35,283 bases of DNA from Funiculus sociatus GB2-C1 (GCF_039962115.1 NZ_JAMPKJ010000059.1:1-35283), one strand, 5' to 3'. Counted from the stretch's first letter, positions 1 to 8,412 are shown. Notes: generated by a model not told the origin, from the sequence alone. Numbers and translations: made by a program.

Positions 1-55
1 CTAGCGTTTGCCGTTCCTCATTTGTCAGGGAAACAATATATCGTTTGGCTGGCAT
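1..55 (-). CDS. IS630-type transposase, N-terminal fragment (runs off window)
   Basis: An ATG at 55-53 opens a minus-strand frame that continues past the left edge, so only 18 codons are visible. The translation starts MPAKRYIVSLTNEERQTL, which matches from memory the conserved N-terminus of cyanobacterial IS630-family transposases (DDE transposases with an N-terminal helix-turn-helix). The catalytic residues lie outside the window, so intactness cannot be judged. No terminal inverted repeat was identified. Its presence beside broken or chimeric frames (384-1762) fits an accessory, rearranging region. The family call rests only on this short N-terminal match. Confidence 0.6.
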   Translation of the reverse strand, partial: MPAKRYIVSLTNEERQTL

Positions 56-87
56 TGTTTATGGGTTGCTTACATTTCTATTATCCG

Positions 88-405
88 TCAATTCTTTTTT
101 GACAGACCACTAGTAATCGCCTGAGTTATCTTTACGCTTTCCTTAAGAAAAAGCATCCATTGAGACAGATTAATTTCTAAAGGATTACCAGAGTAAGTGA
201 AGACTTTCATAGTGTTTCCGCTTGCTGCTATGGCATGAGCTAGAAATAACATTTTGTGAAGCTTGAGACTAGACTTAATTTGATACAGTTCTTTAGTTGG
301 CACAGAAGTATGCAGAAGATATTGAAGTTCTTCCGCATTATCTAAAGATGAAAGGTAGTGATAGCCCCGCACGATAATCTCGATTACAGCAACAGGAATA
401 GACAT
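88..405 (-). CDS. Small hypothetical protein (105 aa)
   Basis: Unrecognised 105-residue frame. It has no signal peptide and no clear membrane segment; its composition is mixed helical and soluble. Its ATG lies inside the last codons of the frame at 384-848 (about 20 bp overlap), which suggests translational coupling and a shared transcript with that membrane/coiled-coil protein. It ends 30 bp before the start of the transposase fragment on the same strand. No domain could be assigned. It could be the third component of an accessory cassette or a remnant of a larger gene. Confidence 0.45.
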   Translation of the reverse strand: MSIPVAVIEIIVRGYHYLSSLDNAEELQYLLHTSVPTKELYQIKSSLKLHKMLFLAHAIAASGNTMKVFTYSGNPLEINLSQWMLFLKESVKITQAITSGLSKKN

Positions 406-848
406 TGTAGCAAAGTGTCTGAGTTTTCTATTTCTTTCTTATTTTTATCGTGTTTACGAGACAACTCATCTAACTTATCTTCAAGAGAGCGAATTGCTTG
501 TCTCTGCTCTTTAATAATTTCTTGGGCTAAACAAATGTCTTTTTGAATGTAAACAATCTCCTTCATAATGACTTCTAGTTTAGCTGCTTGTGTTAGAGCC
601 ATATCTGGGGATTGAGCAAATAAATTACCGACTCCAACACCAGCGCCAGCGCCAAGAATTGCACCACCAGCAACAATTACTGCAAAACCGCCAGCCATCC
701 CAAAGCCTCCTGCTGCGATCGCGCCTCCCCCAAGAGCAGCTAAAACGGCTGATACTGCTGCTGCTCCAGATAAACCTGGTGCTAGAATGGGTGCGAGTAA
801 AGCAGCTATAGCAGGAGTGAAAAATGCTGCTACTACCACCAGTAGCAC
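384..848 (-). CDS. Gly/Ala-rich membrane segment plus coiled coil; probable C-terminal half of the upstream gene
   Basis: From a GTG at 848 this gives 154 residues: about 85 Gly/Ala/Val-rich hydrophobic residues with glycine-zipper spacing (motif GGFGMAGG), then a charged helical or coiled-coil tail (roughly 95-145). The GTG has no well-spaced ribosome-binding site. The frame is open upstream to 980, and that stretch looks like real protein (FFAKTLDIDPDVVGRF, then a predicted membrane entry), so the true product probably starts further upstream. Reaching the preceding gene's frame needs only a -1 shift at the A7 run at 979-985. It may be the C-terminal half of a broken gene or the product of slippage. 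Function is unknown. Confidence 0.5.
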   Translation of the reverse strand: MLLVVVAAFFTPAIAALLAPILAPGLSGAAAVSAVLAALGGGAIAAGGFGMAGGFAVIVAGGAILGAGAGVGVGNLFAQSPDMALTQAAKLEVIMKEIVYIQKDICLAQEIIKEQRQAIRSLEDKLDELSRKHDKNKKEIENSDTLLQCLFLLL

Positions 849-973
849 TGCTCCAACTACGCCTAATATCCAAGGATTGAAACCTCCTTTAATGCCTTCA
901 ATTGCTTCCTTGTAGTTAGACTGAAATCGTCCAACAACGTCCGGGTCTATATCTAGTGTTTTAGCAAAAAATC

Positions 974-1762
974 TTAGCTTTTTTTAAGCTTTTCTTCATC
1001 ATAAATTCTCAAGTCTTTGAATACTTCATCGTTATCACCAAGCGAATAATAAGGTTCAAAGAGTGTTAACTCTAATAAAACAAGATATAAAGTTAATTTA
1101 TTGGTTTTCAGAACTGTAAGTTCTTTAACTGATTTTTTGAACAGATCAAAATCTGTAAGTAAGTGAAAGGAAATATTAGTAACGGTATCTTTATCAATTT
1201 GGCTCTTTAGAAAAAGTTCTGTTGAATCTTTCCACTTAGATAACCATCCGCGCTTAAGTGATTTTTTATCAAGATTGGTTTCATACTCAAGATCGGCTAG
1301 TACCAAGTGGTACTGATAGCTAAACATGATTCTAGTTTCTTCGAGAGTTAAACCAAATTCTTTCATGGTTTGCCTTCTTAGAGAATAATTACGATCGCCC
1401 GTCAGTATGAGATAAGCTAAATTATGCCATTTAGTCGGCGGTTTTCCTGTTTGGGAAACTGTCCTACCCAAGTTTTCATCTTCCGTACCGGGGGACAATA
1501 ATTCAACTACGACAAACGGACTGATTTGCTCTTGCCACATCACGTAACTCATCCGCAAGTCGCGACCAACAAAAACCTCCTCCGGATCGTAGTTAAACGG
1601 CTGGAAAGTTTGGCGCAGCATCGGGGGCTGAAATTCGTGATATTCGTCAGGCAAACCAGGTTCCTCTGGGTCTTCGCTAGGCAGATCGTACATTGTCGGC
1701 AAAGTTTGCCGGGGTGAAAGAGGCGGATCGGATTGAGCTATTGAACGAGGAAAGCTAGTCAC
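974..1762 (-). CDS. Chimeric protein: truncated Uma2-like N-terminus joined to an unrelated helical region
   Basis: 262 residues. Residues 1-115 read like the N-terminus of cyanobacterial Uma2-family (DUF820) nucleases: PPRQTLPTMYDLPSEDP-type opening, EYHEFQP, VFVGRDLRMSYVMW, and SPFVVVELLSPGTE ending in KPPTKW. A segment of about 30 residues normally found after VFVG seems to be missing, so the PD-(D/E)XK-like core is probably inactive. After KPPTKW the sequence changes to a Lys/Leu-rich helical region (about 116-262) that is not Uma2. A helix near the end (YDEEKLKK) continues naturally into the -1 frame after the A7 run at 979-985. It is likely a product of recombination, and either frameshifted or translated through by slippage into 384-980 (about 459 residues in total). 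Confidence 0.55.
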   Translation of the reverse strand: MTSFPRSIAQSDPPLSPRQTLPTMYDLPSEDPEEPGLPDEYHEFQPPMLRQTFQPFNYDPEEVFVGRDLRMSYVMWQEQISPFVVVELLSPGTEDENLGRTVSQTGKPPTKWHNLAYLILTGDRNYSLRRQTMKEFGLTLEETRIMFSYQYHLVLADLEYETNLDKKSLKRGWLSKWKDSTELFLKSQIDKDTVTNISFHLLTDFDLFKKSVKELTVLKTNKLTLYLVLLELTLFEPYYSLGDNDEVFKDLRIYDEEKLKKS

Positions 1763-1806
1763 GGTTGATATCTGGTGCTACGGTTACTTTACAGGATATC
1801 AACTGT
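1761..1806. repeat. Inverted repeat in front of the chimeric gene
   Basis: GTTGATATC at 1764-1772 is repeated as its exact complement GATATCAAC at 1795-1803, with 22 bp between. Pairing extends about three more bases outward with one wobble. It sits immediately upstream of the start codon at 1762, so it could be an operator, a leader hairpin or the scar of a small mobile sequence. Confidence 0.4.
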
Positions 1807-1930
1807 TGGAAGTGAGCGCGATCGCAATACGGTTTTTTATAAGATAATGCAGCCTACCCAACATATTTGTAGATCAATTCCTACAAACACTCAAAACCCT
1901 TAAATTGGAGCGCACTCCCCAATTTCCAAC

Positions 1931-1966
1931 AAAAAGGAGAGGTAAACTTCTCTACCTCTCCTTTTT
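1931..1966 (-). terminator. Rho-independent terminator of rbcL-rbcX-rbcS
   Basis: A perfect 14-bp stem (1931-1944 with 1953-1966) around an 8-nt loop. On the minus strand the 3' arm ends CCTCTCCTTTTT, giving the U-tract. It lies about 80 nt after the rbcS stop codon and closes the RuBisCO operon. The mirrored A/T tails mean it could also work from the other side. Confidence 0.85.
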
Positions 1967-2044
1967 TGAATAATTTACGATCGCATTGCAAAAGTAAAAA
2001 GAAAAAATCTAAAATGATTTTTTGCTTTTTACATGATTGCCGTA

Positions 2045-2380
2045 TTAATAGCCTCTTTGGTTGGGCTTGGAAACGATGAAGCTGAGAACTTGGCACTGCT
2101 TCACGTTATCAAAACCTACTACTCGGATGTAGCCACCGGAATACTCAGAACGGCAAGCTTTTACTTCATTGAGAACTTCTTGTGTGGAGCCTGCATTGAA
2201 CAGAGGCAGTTTCCACAGCGTCCAGTAGTGCTGTTTTGGGTCAGAGTCTTCGCTGAATTCTACTGCTGGGATATACCCTTGGTCGAGAATGTATTGAACT
2301 TGTCTGCTAATCTGAGCATCGCTCAAGGGTGGCAAGTAGGAGAGGGTTTCGTAACGACGCTCTTTAGGTAAAGTTCTCAT
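2045..2380 (-). CDS. rbcS: RuBisCO small subunit
   Basis: 111 residues, the usual length for cyanobacterial form-IB small subunits. It begins [18 protein letters not shown] and contains [29 protein letters not shown] and [20 protein letters not shown], all hallmark segments. The small subunit caps the L8 core to form the L8S8 carboxylase packaged in carboxysomes. It is the last gene of the rbcL-rbcX-rbcS operon, 64 bp after rbcX, with an AAGGAAA Shine-Dalgarno-like stretch upstream of the ATG, and it is followed by a strong terminator. Confidence 0.98.
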   Translation of the reverse strand: MRTLPKERRYETLSYLPPLSDAQISRQVQYILDQGYIPAVEFSEDSDPKQHYWTLWKLPLFNAGSTQEVLNEVKACRSEYSGGYIRVVGFDNVKQCQVLSFIVSKPNQRGY

Positions 2381-2444
2381 GGTTGGTGTGAATAGTTTCC
2401 TTGTGTGTATGTCTGCTGAAAGTTCTGTCAGCTAACAATCGAGG

Positions 2445-2843
2445 TTATCCAGGCTCGCCTGGTGCATCGGTTTGCGGTTCGGGCTGGGAACTGGGGTCAG
2501 CTAAATTGAATTGCGTAATTCGCTCCAAATGCTGACGCCGATATTCCACATTAGACTGCTGAATGCCAGCACGAACCATCTCAGGCAAAAAGTCTGCTAC
2601 TTCTTCTGCAAGATGCTGACGCACGGTCAGAATCCGCAATGCGATGTCTGGTTTCTCCCGGATTAATTCCAGTAGGTAAGCTTCTCCATCTTGGATTTTG
2701 CCCGTTGAGGAAAAGTTACTCAGCCAGATTGCCGAAGGAGGATTTGTTTCGCTCAACTGAGCGACAGTAATTTTTACTGCTTGATAAGTCAGGTAGCTAA
2801 TCAGCGTCTTAGCAGTGTCTTTGGCAACTTGTTTGAGATCCAT
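2445..2843 (-). CDS. rbcX: RuBisCO assembly chaperone RbcX
   Basis: 132 residues from the ATG at 2843 (MDLKQVAKDTAKTL); a longer frame using a TTG further upstream adds seven non-conserved residues and is not preferred. RbcX is an all-helical homodimer that clamps the C-terminal peptide of RbcL (EIKFEFE-type, visible in the neighbouring rbcL) and helps L8 assembly. Conserved helices are visible: LISYLTYQAVK near the start and YRRQHLERITQ near the end. The Pro/Glu-rich C-terminal tail is variable, as expected. Its position between rbcL and rbcS is diagnostic. Confidence 0.95.
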   Translation of the reverse strand: MDLKQVAKDTAKTLISYLTYQAVKITVAQLSETNPPSAIWLSNFSSTGKIQDGEAYLLELIREKPDIALRILTVRQHLAEEVADFLPEMVRAGIQQSNVEYRRQHLERITQFNLADPSSQPEPQTDAPGEPG

Positions 2844-2863
2844 TTTTGACCCCAGCCACAGCA

Positions 2864-2936
2864 ATTTTAGATTTTAGATTTTGGATTTTGAATTCTATTA
2901 GGTTAATCCAAAATCCAAAATCCCTAATCCAAAATT
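2864..2936. repeat. Heptameric STRR-type repeat forming a hairpin between rbcL and rbcX
   Basis: The left half is tandem 7-mers ATTTTAG, ATTTTAG, ATTTTGG, ATTTTGA; the right half is TAATCCA, AAATCCA, AAATCCC, TAATCCA. The two halves are complementary: 2877-2890 pairs perfectly (14 bp) with 2909-2922 around an 18-nt loop. These are typical cyanobacterial short tandemly repeated sequences. Located between rbcL and rbcX, the hairpin could stabilise rbcL mRNA or attenuate read-through, which would help explain high rbcL output. Confidence 0.7.
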
Positions 2937-2938
2937 GA

Positions 2939-4369
2939 TTACAGAGTGTCCATTGCCTCGAACTCGAACTTGATTTCCTTCCACAGTTCGCAAGCAACAG
3001 CCAACTCAGGACTCCACTTGCAAGCTTCGCGGATCACGTCGCCGCCTTCGCGCATCAAGTTGCGTCCTTCGTTACGAGCTTGGACACAAGCTTCCAAGGC
3101 AACACGGTTGGCAGTAGCGCCAGGAGCATTACCCCAAGGGTGTCCCAAGGTGCCGCCGCCGAATTGCAGGCAGGAATCATCGCCAAAGATTTCAACCAGC
3201 GCAGGCATATGCCATACGTGGATACCACCGGAAGCTACGGGCATCACACCAGGCATAGAAGCCCAGTCTTGAGTGAAGAAGATACCCCGTGCGCGGTCTT
3301 GTTCGATGTGGTCTTCGCGCATCAAGTCTACGAAGCCCATCGTGATGCCTTTTTCGCCTTCCAGTTTACCCACGACGGTACCGGAGTGGAGGTGGTCGCC
3401 ACCAGACATCCGCAAGCACTTAGCTAATACGCGGAAGTGGATACCGTGGTTCTTTTGACGGTCGATCACGGCGTGCATAGCGCGGTGAATGTGCAGCAGA
3501 ATACCGTTACGGCGGCACCATTTGGCGAGGGTGGTGTTAGCGGTGAAGCCACCCGTCAGGTAGTCGTGCATGATGATCGGGGTGCCGATTTCCTTAGCGA
3601 ATTCAGCCCGTTCCATCATTTCTTCGCAGGTGGGAGCAGTCACGTTTAGGTAGTGACCTTTGATTTCACCTGTTTCAGCTTGAGCTTTTTCGATGGCTTC
3701 TTGTACGAACAGGAAGCGATCGCGCCAGCGCATGAAAGGCTGGGAGTTAATGTTTTCGTCGTCTTTGGTGAAGTCCAAACCACCGCGCAGGACTTCATAG
3801 ACGGCACGACCGTAGTTCTTAGCTGATAAACCGAGCTTCGGCTTAATCGTACAACCCAGCAAAGGACGACCGTACTTGTTCAGTTTGTCGCGCTCAACGG
3901 TAATCCCGTGAGGAGGGCCTTGGAAGGTTTTGAGGTACGCAACAGGAATTCTTAAGTCTTCCAAGCGCAGCGCACGTAAGGCTTTGAAACCAAACACGTT
4001 GCCCACCAGAGAGGTCAACAAGTTGGTAACAGAACCTTCTTCAAACAAATCGAGGGGATAAGCAATATAGCAAATATACTGGTTGTCTTCGCCTGGTACT
4101 GGTTCGATGTCGTAGCAACGACCTTTGTATCTATCCAGGTCTGTCAGCAGGTCTGTCCATACTGTTGTCCAGGTACCTGTGGAAGATTCAGCAGCAACAG
4201 CAGCTCCAGCTTCTTCTGGAGGAACACCAGGCTGAGGCGTAACCCGGAAAGCCGCCAAGACATCAGTATCTTTGGGGGTATAGTCTGGGGTGTAATAGGT
4301 GAGTTTGTAATCTTGAACTCCGGCCTTATACCCAGTCTTCGTCTGAGTTTTTGTTTGAGAGTAAGCCAT
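2939..4369 (-). CDS. rbcL: RuBisCO large subunit (form IB)
   Basis: 476 residues, full length. It carboxylates ribulose 1,5-bisphosphate in the Calvin cycle. Active-site residues are present: Lys176 in TIKPKLG, the carbamylated Lys202 with Asp204/Glu205 in [10 protein letters not shown], the HDYLTGGF and HIHRAMHAV segments, and the loop-6 lysine in VGKLEGEKG. Numbering is one higher than in spinach. The C-terminus carries the EIKFEFE recognition peptide for RbcX. The ATG follows a strong AGGAAGGAAG ribosome-binding site. It is first in the rbcL-rbcX-rbcS operon. Confidence 0.99.
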   Translation of the reverse strand: MAYSQTKTQTKTGYKAGVQDYKLTYYTPDYTPKDTDVLAAFRVTPQPGVPPEEAGAAVAAESSTGTWTTVWTDLLTDLDRYKGRCYDIEPVPGEDNQYICYIAYPLDLFEEGSVTNLLTSLVGNVFGFKALRALRLEDLRIPVAYLKTFQGPPHGITVERDKLNKYGRPLLGCTIKPKLGLSAKNYGRAVYEVLRGGLDFTKDDENINSQPFMRWRDRFLFVQEAIEKAQAETGEIKGHYLNVTAPTCEEMMERAEFAKEIGTPIIMHDYLTGGFTANTTLAKWCRRNGILLHIHRAMHAVIDRQKNHGIHFRVLAKCLRMSGGDHLHSGTVVGKLEGEKGITMGFVDLMREDHIEQDRARGIFFTQDWASMPGVMPVASGGIHVWHMPALVEIFGDDSCLQFGGGTLGHPWGNAPGATANRVALEACVQARNEGRNLMREGGDVIREACKWSPELAVACELWKEIKFEFEAMDTL

Positions 4370-4749
4370 GTCTTCCTTCCTGAGGGAATTCTGAAGGTAG
4401 TTACGGGTTTTGAGCGATCCCGTACATCTTTCTTTATTGTTTTTTAACTATACCAGTAAGGTAATAAGTTGAAATTCCAATCTTTTTCTGACTTCCATAA
4501 CTTTTATTTATTAAAACAAATCGTAATATTTTTTTACAGATAAATCCTTGACATCTTGGCTAAATTAATAATCCCAATATTTTTTTGTGAAACAAGCGAT
4601 CGCGCACCAAATGTTGTATATTAATAAACTTTCTTTAAAATAACGATGCTCAAAAGAGCCGAAGCATAGACACTTATCGGAACTAAAGCAAGCATTGTGT
4701 AGCTGAGGCAAGATTAAATAGAGTAGGTTCAATCCTGTATATCAGCCAA
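4370..4749. promoter_or_regulatory. AT-rich divergent intergenic region (rbc operon promoter side)
   Basis: 380 bp without a gene, between rbcL (minus) and the propeller gene (plus). It must hold the RuBisCO promoter and a long leader. On the minus strand a TATAGT around 4448-4453 could be a -10 element, but no convincing -35 is seen. On the plus strand TTGACA is present near 4548. A near-miss NtcA motif (GTA-N9-TAC, 4523-4537) has spacing one base too long. No RbcR consensus could be fixed by eye. Confidence 0.45.
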
Positions 4750-5901
4750 ATGAAGAGAGGCGCGATCGCAATGGCATTCTTGAGTAGGCGTATTGGTTTG
4801 TTTATCAGTGCCACACTGCTTTCTGTGAGCCTGCCACTGTGGGGAATCATCCAATCACAGCACACCAATAATAGCCGCGTACTGGCTCAGCAACCCGTCG
4901 AGATAGACCGGGGAGACGACCTCCGCACCTATCCACCATCATCAGCACCACCTGGACGCAGACCCTTGCCTCCGGAACGCCGACGACAAGAGGCAACCCC
5001 TTTGCCAGCAGATTTTCGCATCACCGCCTTGCAGCCTGGGTATACTGGCAGTCTCTGGGTTGGTTCCTGGCAGAGTTTAACGCGGATTAATCCCAGCACT
5101 GGCAACATTTTGGCGCGAATTAGTCTGCCCAACTACACCATCGGCGCGATCGCCCAAGACCGAGTAGGACGAGTTTGGGTAGGAACCTATGAAGGGCTGG
5201 TACGGGTAGACCCTCGTAGTAATGAAGTAACAGCGCAGAATTTCACCTTACCTTCTAATCGGGTATTGTCGCTGTTAATTGACCGTCGGGGCTATTTGTG
5301 GGTAGGAAGCGATCGCGGTCTTGCCATGATCAGTCCCGACCAGGGATTACTGATGACAACGTTACAAAAGTTACCCGGAGTATCTGCTAACGCCCTCACC
5401 CTAGATCGAGAAGGTCATCTGTGGGTAGGAACACTTGAAGGGTTAGTGCGAATAAATACCGCCAACGCCTTTATCCTCAAGCGAGTGAAAGATATCCCAG
5501 GCACCACAGTACAAGCCCTCACCCTAGATTCCGACGGGAAGATTTGGGCAGGAACGCCCAACAGTTTGTTAGTCATTGACCCCAAAACAGGTGATGTGTT
5601 GCGTTCTGTAACCCCACTGCGGGGGCGCAACGTTACCTCTGTGCGCTTTGCACAAGATCGCAGTGTTTGGGTAGGTACAGATAACGGTCTGCTGAGATTG
5701 AATCCCACTACTGGCGCTGTCTTGGATCAAGTTGCCAACCTCCCTTCTAGCCGGATTCTTTCTCTAGCAGCTGATGTCAGTAATAAGTTGTGGGTAGGAA
5801 CCAGCGAAGGACTGGCTTGGATCAGTTTGACAACCGGGCGCGTCACACCGCATTTAGCCTTTGTTCGTGGCGAGGACAACGAGCAAGTGTTCACTCCGTA
5901 G
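4750..5901 (+). CDS. Secreted seven-repeat beta-propeller protein (Reg_prop type)
   Basis: 383 residues from the ATG at 4750. An ATG at 4771 is better spaced from AGAGAGG (4754-4760) and may be the true start (376 aa). The N-terminus has a signal peptide or signal anchor (about residues 12-45), then a Pro/Arg-rich linker. Seven repeats of about 42 residues follow, each with a (L/V/I)WVG or IWAG core followed by a G-L-x-x-I/V-x-P turn, as in two-component-regulator propeller (Reg_prop) blades. Seven blades would close one propeller. No kinase or DNA-binding domain is attached and none is adjacent, so this is probably a stand-alone exported ligand- or protein-binding propeller. Ligand unknown. 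Confidence 0.85.
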   Translation: MKRGAIAMAFLSRRIGLFISATLLSVSLPLWGIIQSQHTNNSRVLAQQPVEIDRGDDLRTYPPSSAPPGRRPLPPERRRQEATPLPADFRITALQPGYTGSLWVGSWQSLTRINPSTGNILARISLPNYTIGAIAQDRVGRVWVGTYEGLVRVDPRSNEVTAQNFTLPSNRVLSLLIDRRGYLWVGSDRGLAMISPDQGLLMTTLQKLPGVSANALTLDREGHLWVGTLEGLVRINTANAFILKRVKDIPGTTVQALTLDSDGKIWAGTPNSLLVIDPKTGDVLRSVTPLRGRNVTSVRFAQDRSVWVGTDNGLLRLNPTTGAVLDQVANLPSSRILSLAADVSNKLWVGTSEGLAWISLTTGRVTPHLAFVRGEDNEQVFTP

Positions 5902-5974
5902 CTATACGGAATAATTCAGCAGGAAGTTGAAGTTTAATACCGATGACTTCTAGTTAATTAAGGTTGACACTTCC

Positions 5975-6523
5975 ATGCTGAAAAAACTTGCCAAAACAAT
6001 TGCCAGTGTTGCTATTGCTGCTGGTGCTGTATCTACTATCGGTCAAAGCGCGATCGCACAGGCTACCAATCCCGGAGACATTGCAATTAATACCATTCGC
6101 ATCGAAAGCACCCTTGATGCCAGTGCTAGAGTGCGCCAGGGTTATTTTGAAGTTCCTAACCGAAATACTACCGTTTCTGCCTTCGGTGGTCGGATGCGCC
6201 TGTATGATGCTCACATGGCGCGGATGATTGCCTTGAGTCATCAATTTTACTGCCAGCAACCCTACTCTGCTGGAATTGAAAAGGTAATGGTGTGGGACTA
6301 CCGCGCCAACAACGGTAGAATCAACATGGGTACTTTTAATATGCCCTGCACGTTGGTAGAGCAGACAGTGAGCGCCTATGGTCTTGGTAGATCAGTACCA
6401 ATGGAAGTAGAGCTTCCGGACGGATCTATAGGGGTTTTCAAGGTGCGTACCCTAGATATTCAAGACGGCAGGGAAACTAGAGATTTCCTGAGATTTGTGC
6501 AAAGTATTAGACCAGAGCGCTGA
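5975..6523 (+). CDS. Small secreted protein of unknown function
   Basis: 182 residues with a clear Sec signal peptide: KKLAK start, hydrophobic core, probable cleavage after AIAQA near residue 30. The mature part has two cysteines (in FYCQQ and MPCTL) that could form a periplasmic disulfide. No known domain was recognised; proteins of this look are common in cyanobacteria. It lies 73 bp after the propeller gene in the same direction and is closed by a hairpin at 6546-6572. Confidence 0.75.
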   Translation: MLKKLAKTIASVAIAAGAVSTIGQSAIAQATNPGDIAINTIRIESTLDASARVRQGYFEVPNRNTTVSAFGGRMRLYDAHMARMIALSHQFYCQQPYSAGIEKVMVWDYRANNGRINMGTFNMPCTLVEQTVSAYGLGRSVPMEVELPDGSIGVFKVRTLDIQDGRETRDFLRFVQSIRPER

Positions 6524-6545
6524 AATAGTTTTTAGTTAGTAGTTA

Positions 6546-6572
6546 AGTAGGGCGGGTCATACCCACCCTACT
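6546..6572 (+). terminator. Hairpin after the secreted-protein gene
   Basis: AGTAGGG-c-GGGT, a CAT loop, then ACCC-a-CCCTACT: an 11-bp stem with a single mismatch, starting 23 bp after the stop codon. It has no strong T-run. It is either a weak terminator or a dispersed GGGCGGGT-type cyanobacterial repeat. Confidence 0.5.
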
Positions 6573-6639
6573 ATTAGCTAACAACATCAAACCTCAAGAC
6601 GCTATAAATCGCCTCTAGAACAAAACTCCTAACTTGTAT

Positions 6640-7425
6640 ATGGCAATCACCACCCAGCAATTAATCCAGTGGAAACAGCAACAGCGTCCAATTGTGACGC
6701 TGACAGCTTGGGATTATGCGATCGCGCAACTATTAGACGCAGCTGGGGTGGATATCATCCTAGTGGGAGATTCGCTAGGGATGGTGGCGCTAGGATATGA
6801 AACAACGCTCCCATTAACGCTAGATGAGATGATACACCATGCCTCAGCGGTGTGTCGCGGTGTCAACCGGGCGTTAGTAATGTGCGATTTACCGTTTTTG
6901 ACTTATCAAGAAAGTTCCCAACAAGCGATTCACTCAGCGGGAAGAATTTTGAAGGAAACGGGCGCTCAAGCGGTGAAAATGGAGGGAGGATATCCGGCAA
7001 TGGTAGAAACTATTGCTAGAGTCGTGCAAGCTGGGATTCCGGTGATGGCTCATGTAGGTTTAACGCCGCAATCGGTACATCAGCTAGGCTACCGACAACA
7101 GGGGAAAACACCAGAAGCAGGTGAGAAGATTTTACTTGAAGCGATCGCTCTTGAACAAGCTGGTGCCTTTGCCGTTTTGTTGGAACATATCCCCTCCCAG
7201 TTAGCGTTGCAGATTACTCAAAAGTTGTCGATTCCTACCATTGGGATTGGTGCTGGCGTTCACTGCGATGGACAGGTACTCGTCACCGCCGATTTACTAG
7301 GGCTTTCCTCTCGACAGCCGCCCTTTGCCAAATCTTACGCCAATCTGCGAGAAACAATTACCCAGGCAGTACAAGAGTTTAGCGGTGAAGTGCGATCGCG
7401 TCAATTTCCATCGCCGCCACCTTAA
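6640..7425 (+). CDS. panB: 3-methyl-2-oxobutanoate hydroxymethyltransferase
   Basis: 261 residues from the ATG at 6640; an in-frame TTG two codons earlier is not preferred. It makes ketopantoate from 2-oxoisovalerate and methylene-tetrahydrofolate, the first committed step of pantothenate/CoA synthesis. Family motifs are present: [16 protein letters not shown] with [12 protein letters not shown] (substrate and metal site), [26 protein letters not shown], the LLEHIP glutamate and TIGIGAG. Length is normal. No other pan gene is adjacent, so it is probably expressed alone. Confidence 0.96.
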   Translation: MAITTQQLIQWKQQQRPIVTLTAWDYAIAQLLDAAGVDIILVGDSLGMVALGYETTLPLTLDEMIHHASAVCRGVNRALVMCDLPFLTYQESSQQAIHSAGRILKETGAQAVKMEGGYPAMVETIARVVQAGIPVMAHVGLTPQSVHQLGYRQQGKTPEAGEKILLEAIALEQAGAFAVLLEHIPSQLALQITQKLSIPTIGIGAGVHCDGQVLVTADLLGLSSRQPPFAKSYANLRETITQAVQEFSGEVRSRQFPSPPP

Positions 7426-7436
7426 ACGTAGAGTTT

Positions 7437-7455
7437 CGCAAAATAAAACTTTGCG
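7437..7455. terminator. Weak hairpin between convergent genes
   Basis: CGCAAA (7437-7442) pairs with TTTGCG (7450-7455) around a 7-nt loop, between the convergent panB and the gene at 7505. Low stability; the terminator role is tentative. Confidence 0.3.
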
Positions 7456-7504
7456 TAACTTTGGGCTATCCTTGGCGTTCTTTGCGTTTAAAAATAAATT
7501 TGGA

Positions 7505-7882
7505 TCATAATAGCGGGTCAAGAGGCTCACAAAAATTGTTCGCACCAAGCTGAGCCACATACATCAAAACGGGCGTTACTAACAGGCTTGGGCAAAGTTT
7601 TGTTGCTGCTAAATGTCCCATCATTAAGGCAAATTTTCCATTTACCAGATCGTCGCGAAATTCTTCCTGACAGATAACAGCACGGCATTTCTTAGCTAAA
7701 ATAGGCAACCATTCTGCATTAGCTATCTCTGGTTGCTGTCCGACTCGAATTGCCAGCACCATCGCCGCATCTTCTAAATCTCCTTCACAATCTTCTATCA
7801 CATCCAGAGATATTAGAGCATCGGGATAATCTGCCAAATCAGAGCGAAATTTTGCAATGTCTTCGGATGTAACTATAGTCAT
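7505..7882 (-). CDS. Conserved-looking hypothetical protein (125 aa)
   Basis: 125 residues, acidic at the N-terminus (YPDALISLDVIEDCEGDLEDAA), with a helical middle and a hydrophobic C-terminal part (LLVTPVLMYVAQLG). There is no signal peptide and no enzyme motif; four cysteines are scattered. The sequence looks like those of cyanobacterial conserved hypotheticals, but no function is known to me. It is convergent with panB and preceded by its own short upstream region, so it is probably monocistronic. Confidence 0.7.
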   Translation of the reverse strand: MTIVTSEDIAKFRSDLADYPDALISLDVIEDCEGDLEDAAMVLAIRVGQQPEIANAEWLPILAKKCRAVICQEEFRDDLVNGKFALMMGHLAATKLCPSLLVTPVLMYVAQLGANNFCEPLDPLL

Positions 7883-7954
7883 GGGATTGTTCTTAAAAGT
7901 AGTCTAGCTAAAACTCAGCTAGGCAATTACAACCATTGTGCCTCACCCAAAGAA

Positions 7955-7978
7955 AAAGGTGGGCAAAAGCCCACCTTT
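7955..7978 (-). terminator. Rho-independent terminator for the gene at 8038-8412
   Basis: AAAGGTGGGC and its exact complement form a 10-bp stem around a 4-nt loop. On the minus strand the hairpin ends CCACCTTTTTC, a good U-tract. It lies 60 bp after the stop codon at 8038. Confidence 0.85.
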
Positions 7979-8037
7979 GTTGTTTGTAGAAACACCGATT
8001 TATTCCATCTTCTGGCAATCGGTGAAGCTTTTAGCGG

Positions 8038-8412
8038 TTAGACACCAACTAATTCAAGGGCTTCAGAACCAGCAAGCTGACGTGCGATCGCCATCCGCGT
8101 TTCCAGCTTGGCAACGCTAAACTGGTTGCGGAGATACTCTAGATGAGCCACGGCGTTAGCCCGTTCAGCAGTTAAGCGCATCACCGTATTCAGTGCGTGT
8201 TGGTACTCCAGATTCACCATTAACAATTCAAAGCGGCGACCTTTGCGTTGATTATCGTTTTTCAAATCAGGCTCGAATGCTACGCTTTTATCAGCACTCG
8301 CTTCCATCCGGTTAACTACCATTTGCGCTGCGGTAAGCTGAGAATCAATCTCATTAACAGTTTGTGCAGCTTGAGCGATCAGAGCTGGATATTGACTCAG
8401 TTTCATTTGCAT
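8038..8412 (-). CDS. Helical hypothetical protein (124 aa)
   Basis: 124 residues from an ATG at 8412; a second ATG at 8406 is equally possible. Almost entirely helical and rich in Ala/Gln/Leu/Arg, with likely coiled coil (SQYPALIAQAAQTVNEID; LTAERANAVAHLEYL). No signal peptide, membrane segment or catalytic motif. It follows the 101-residue frame (8498-8803) on the same strand after 85 bp, so the two may form a small operon ending at the terminator at 7955-7978. Such short helical proteins are often adaptor or nucleic-acid-associated proteins, but nothing here proves that. Confidence 0.65.
   Translation of the reverse strand: MQMKLSQYPALIAQAAQTVNEIDSQLTAAQMVVNRMEASADKSVAFEPDLKNDNQRKGRRFELLMVNLEYQHALNTVMRLTAERANAVAHLEYLRNQFSVAKLETRMAIARQLAGSEALELVGV

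Noticed and set aside
625-873. Ser/Trp/Arg-rich frame preceded by AAAGGAGGT
   Set aside because: Despite the good ribosome-binding-like site, the composition is that of an out-of-frame reading of the Gly/Ala-rich membrane region.
4523-4537. NtcA site in the rbcL promoter region
   Set aside because: The spacing is GTA-N9-TAC, one base longer than the consensus N8.
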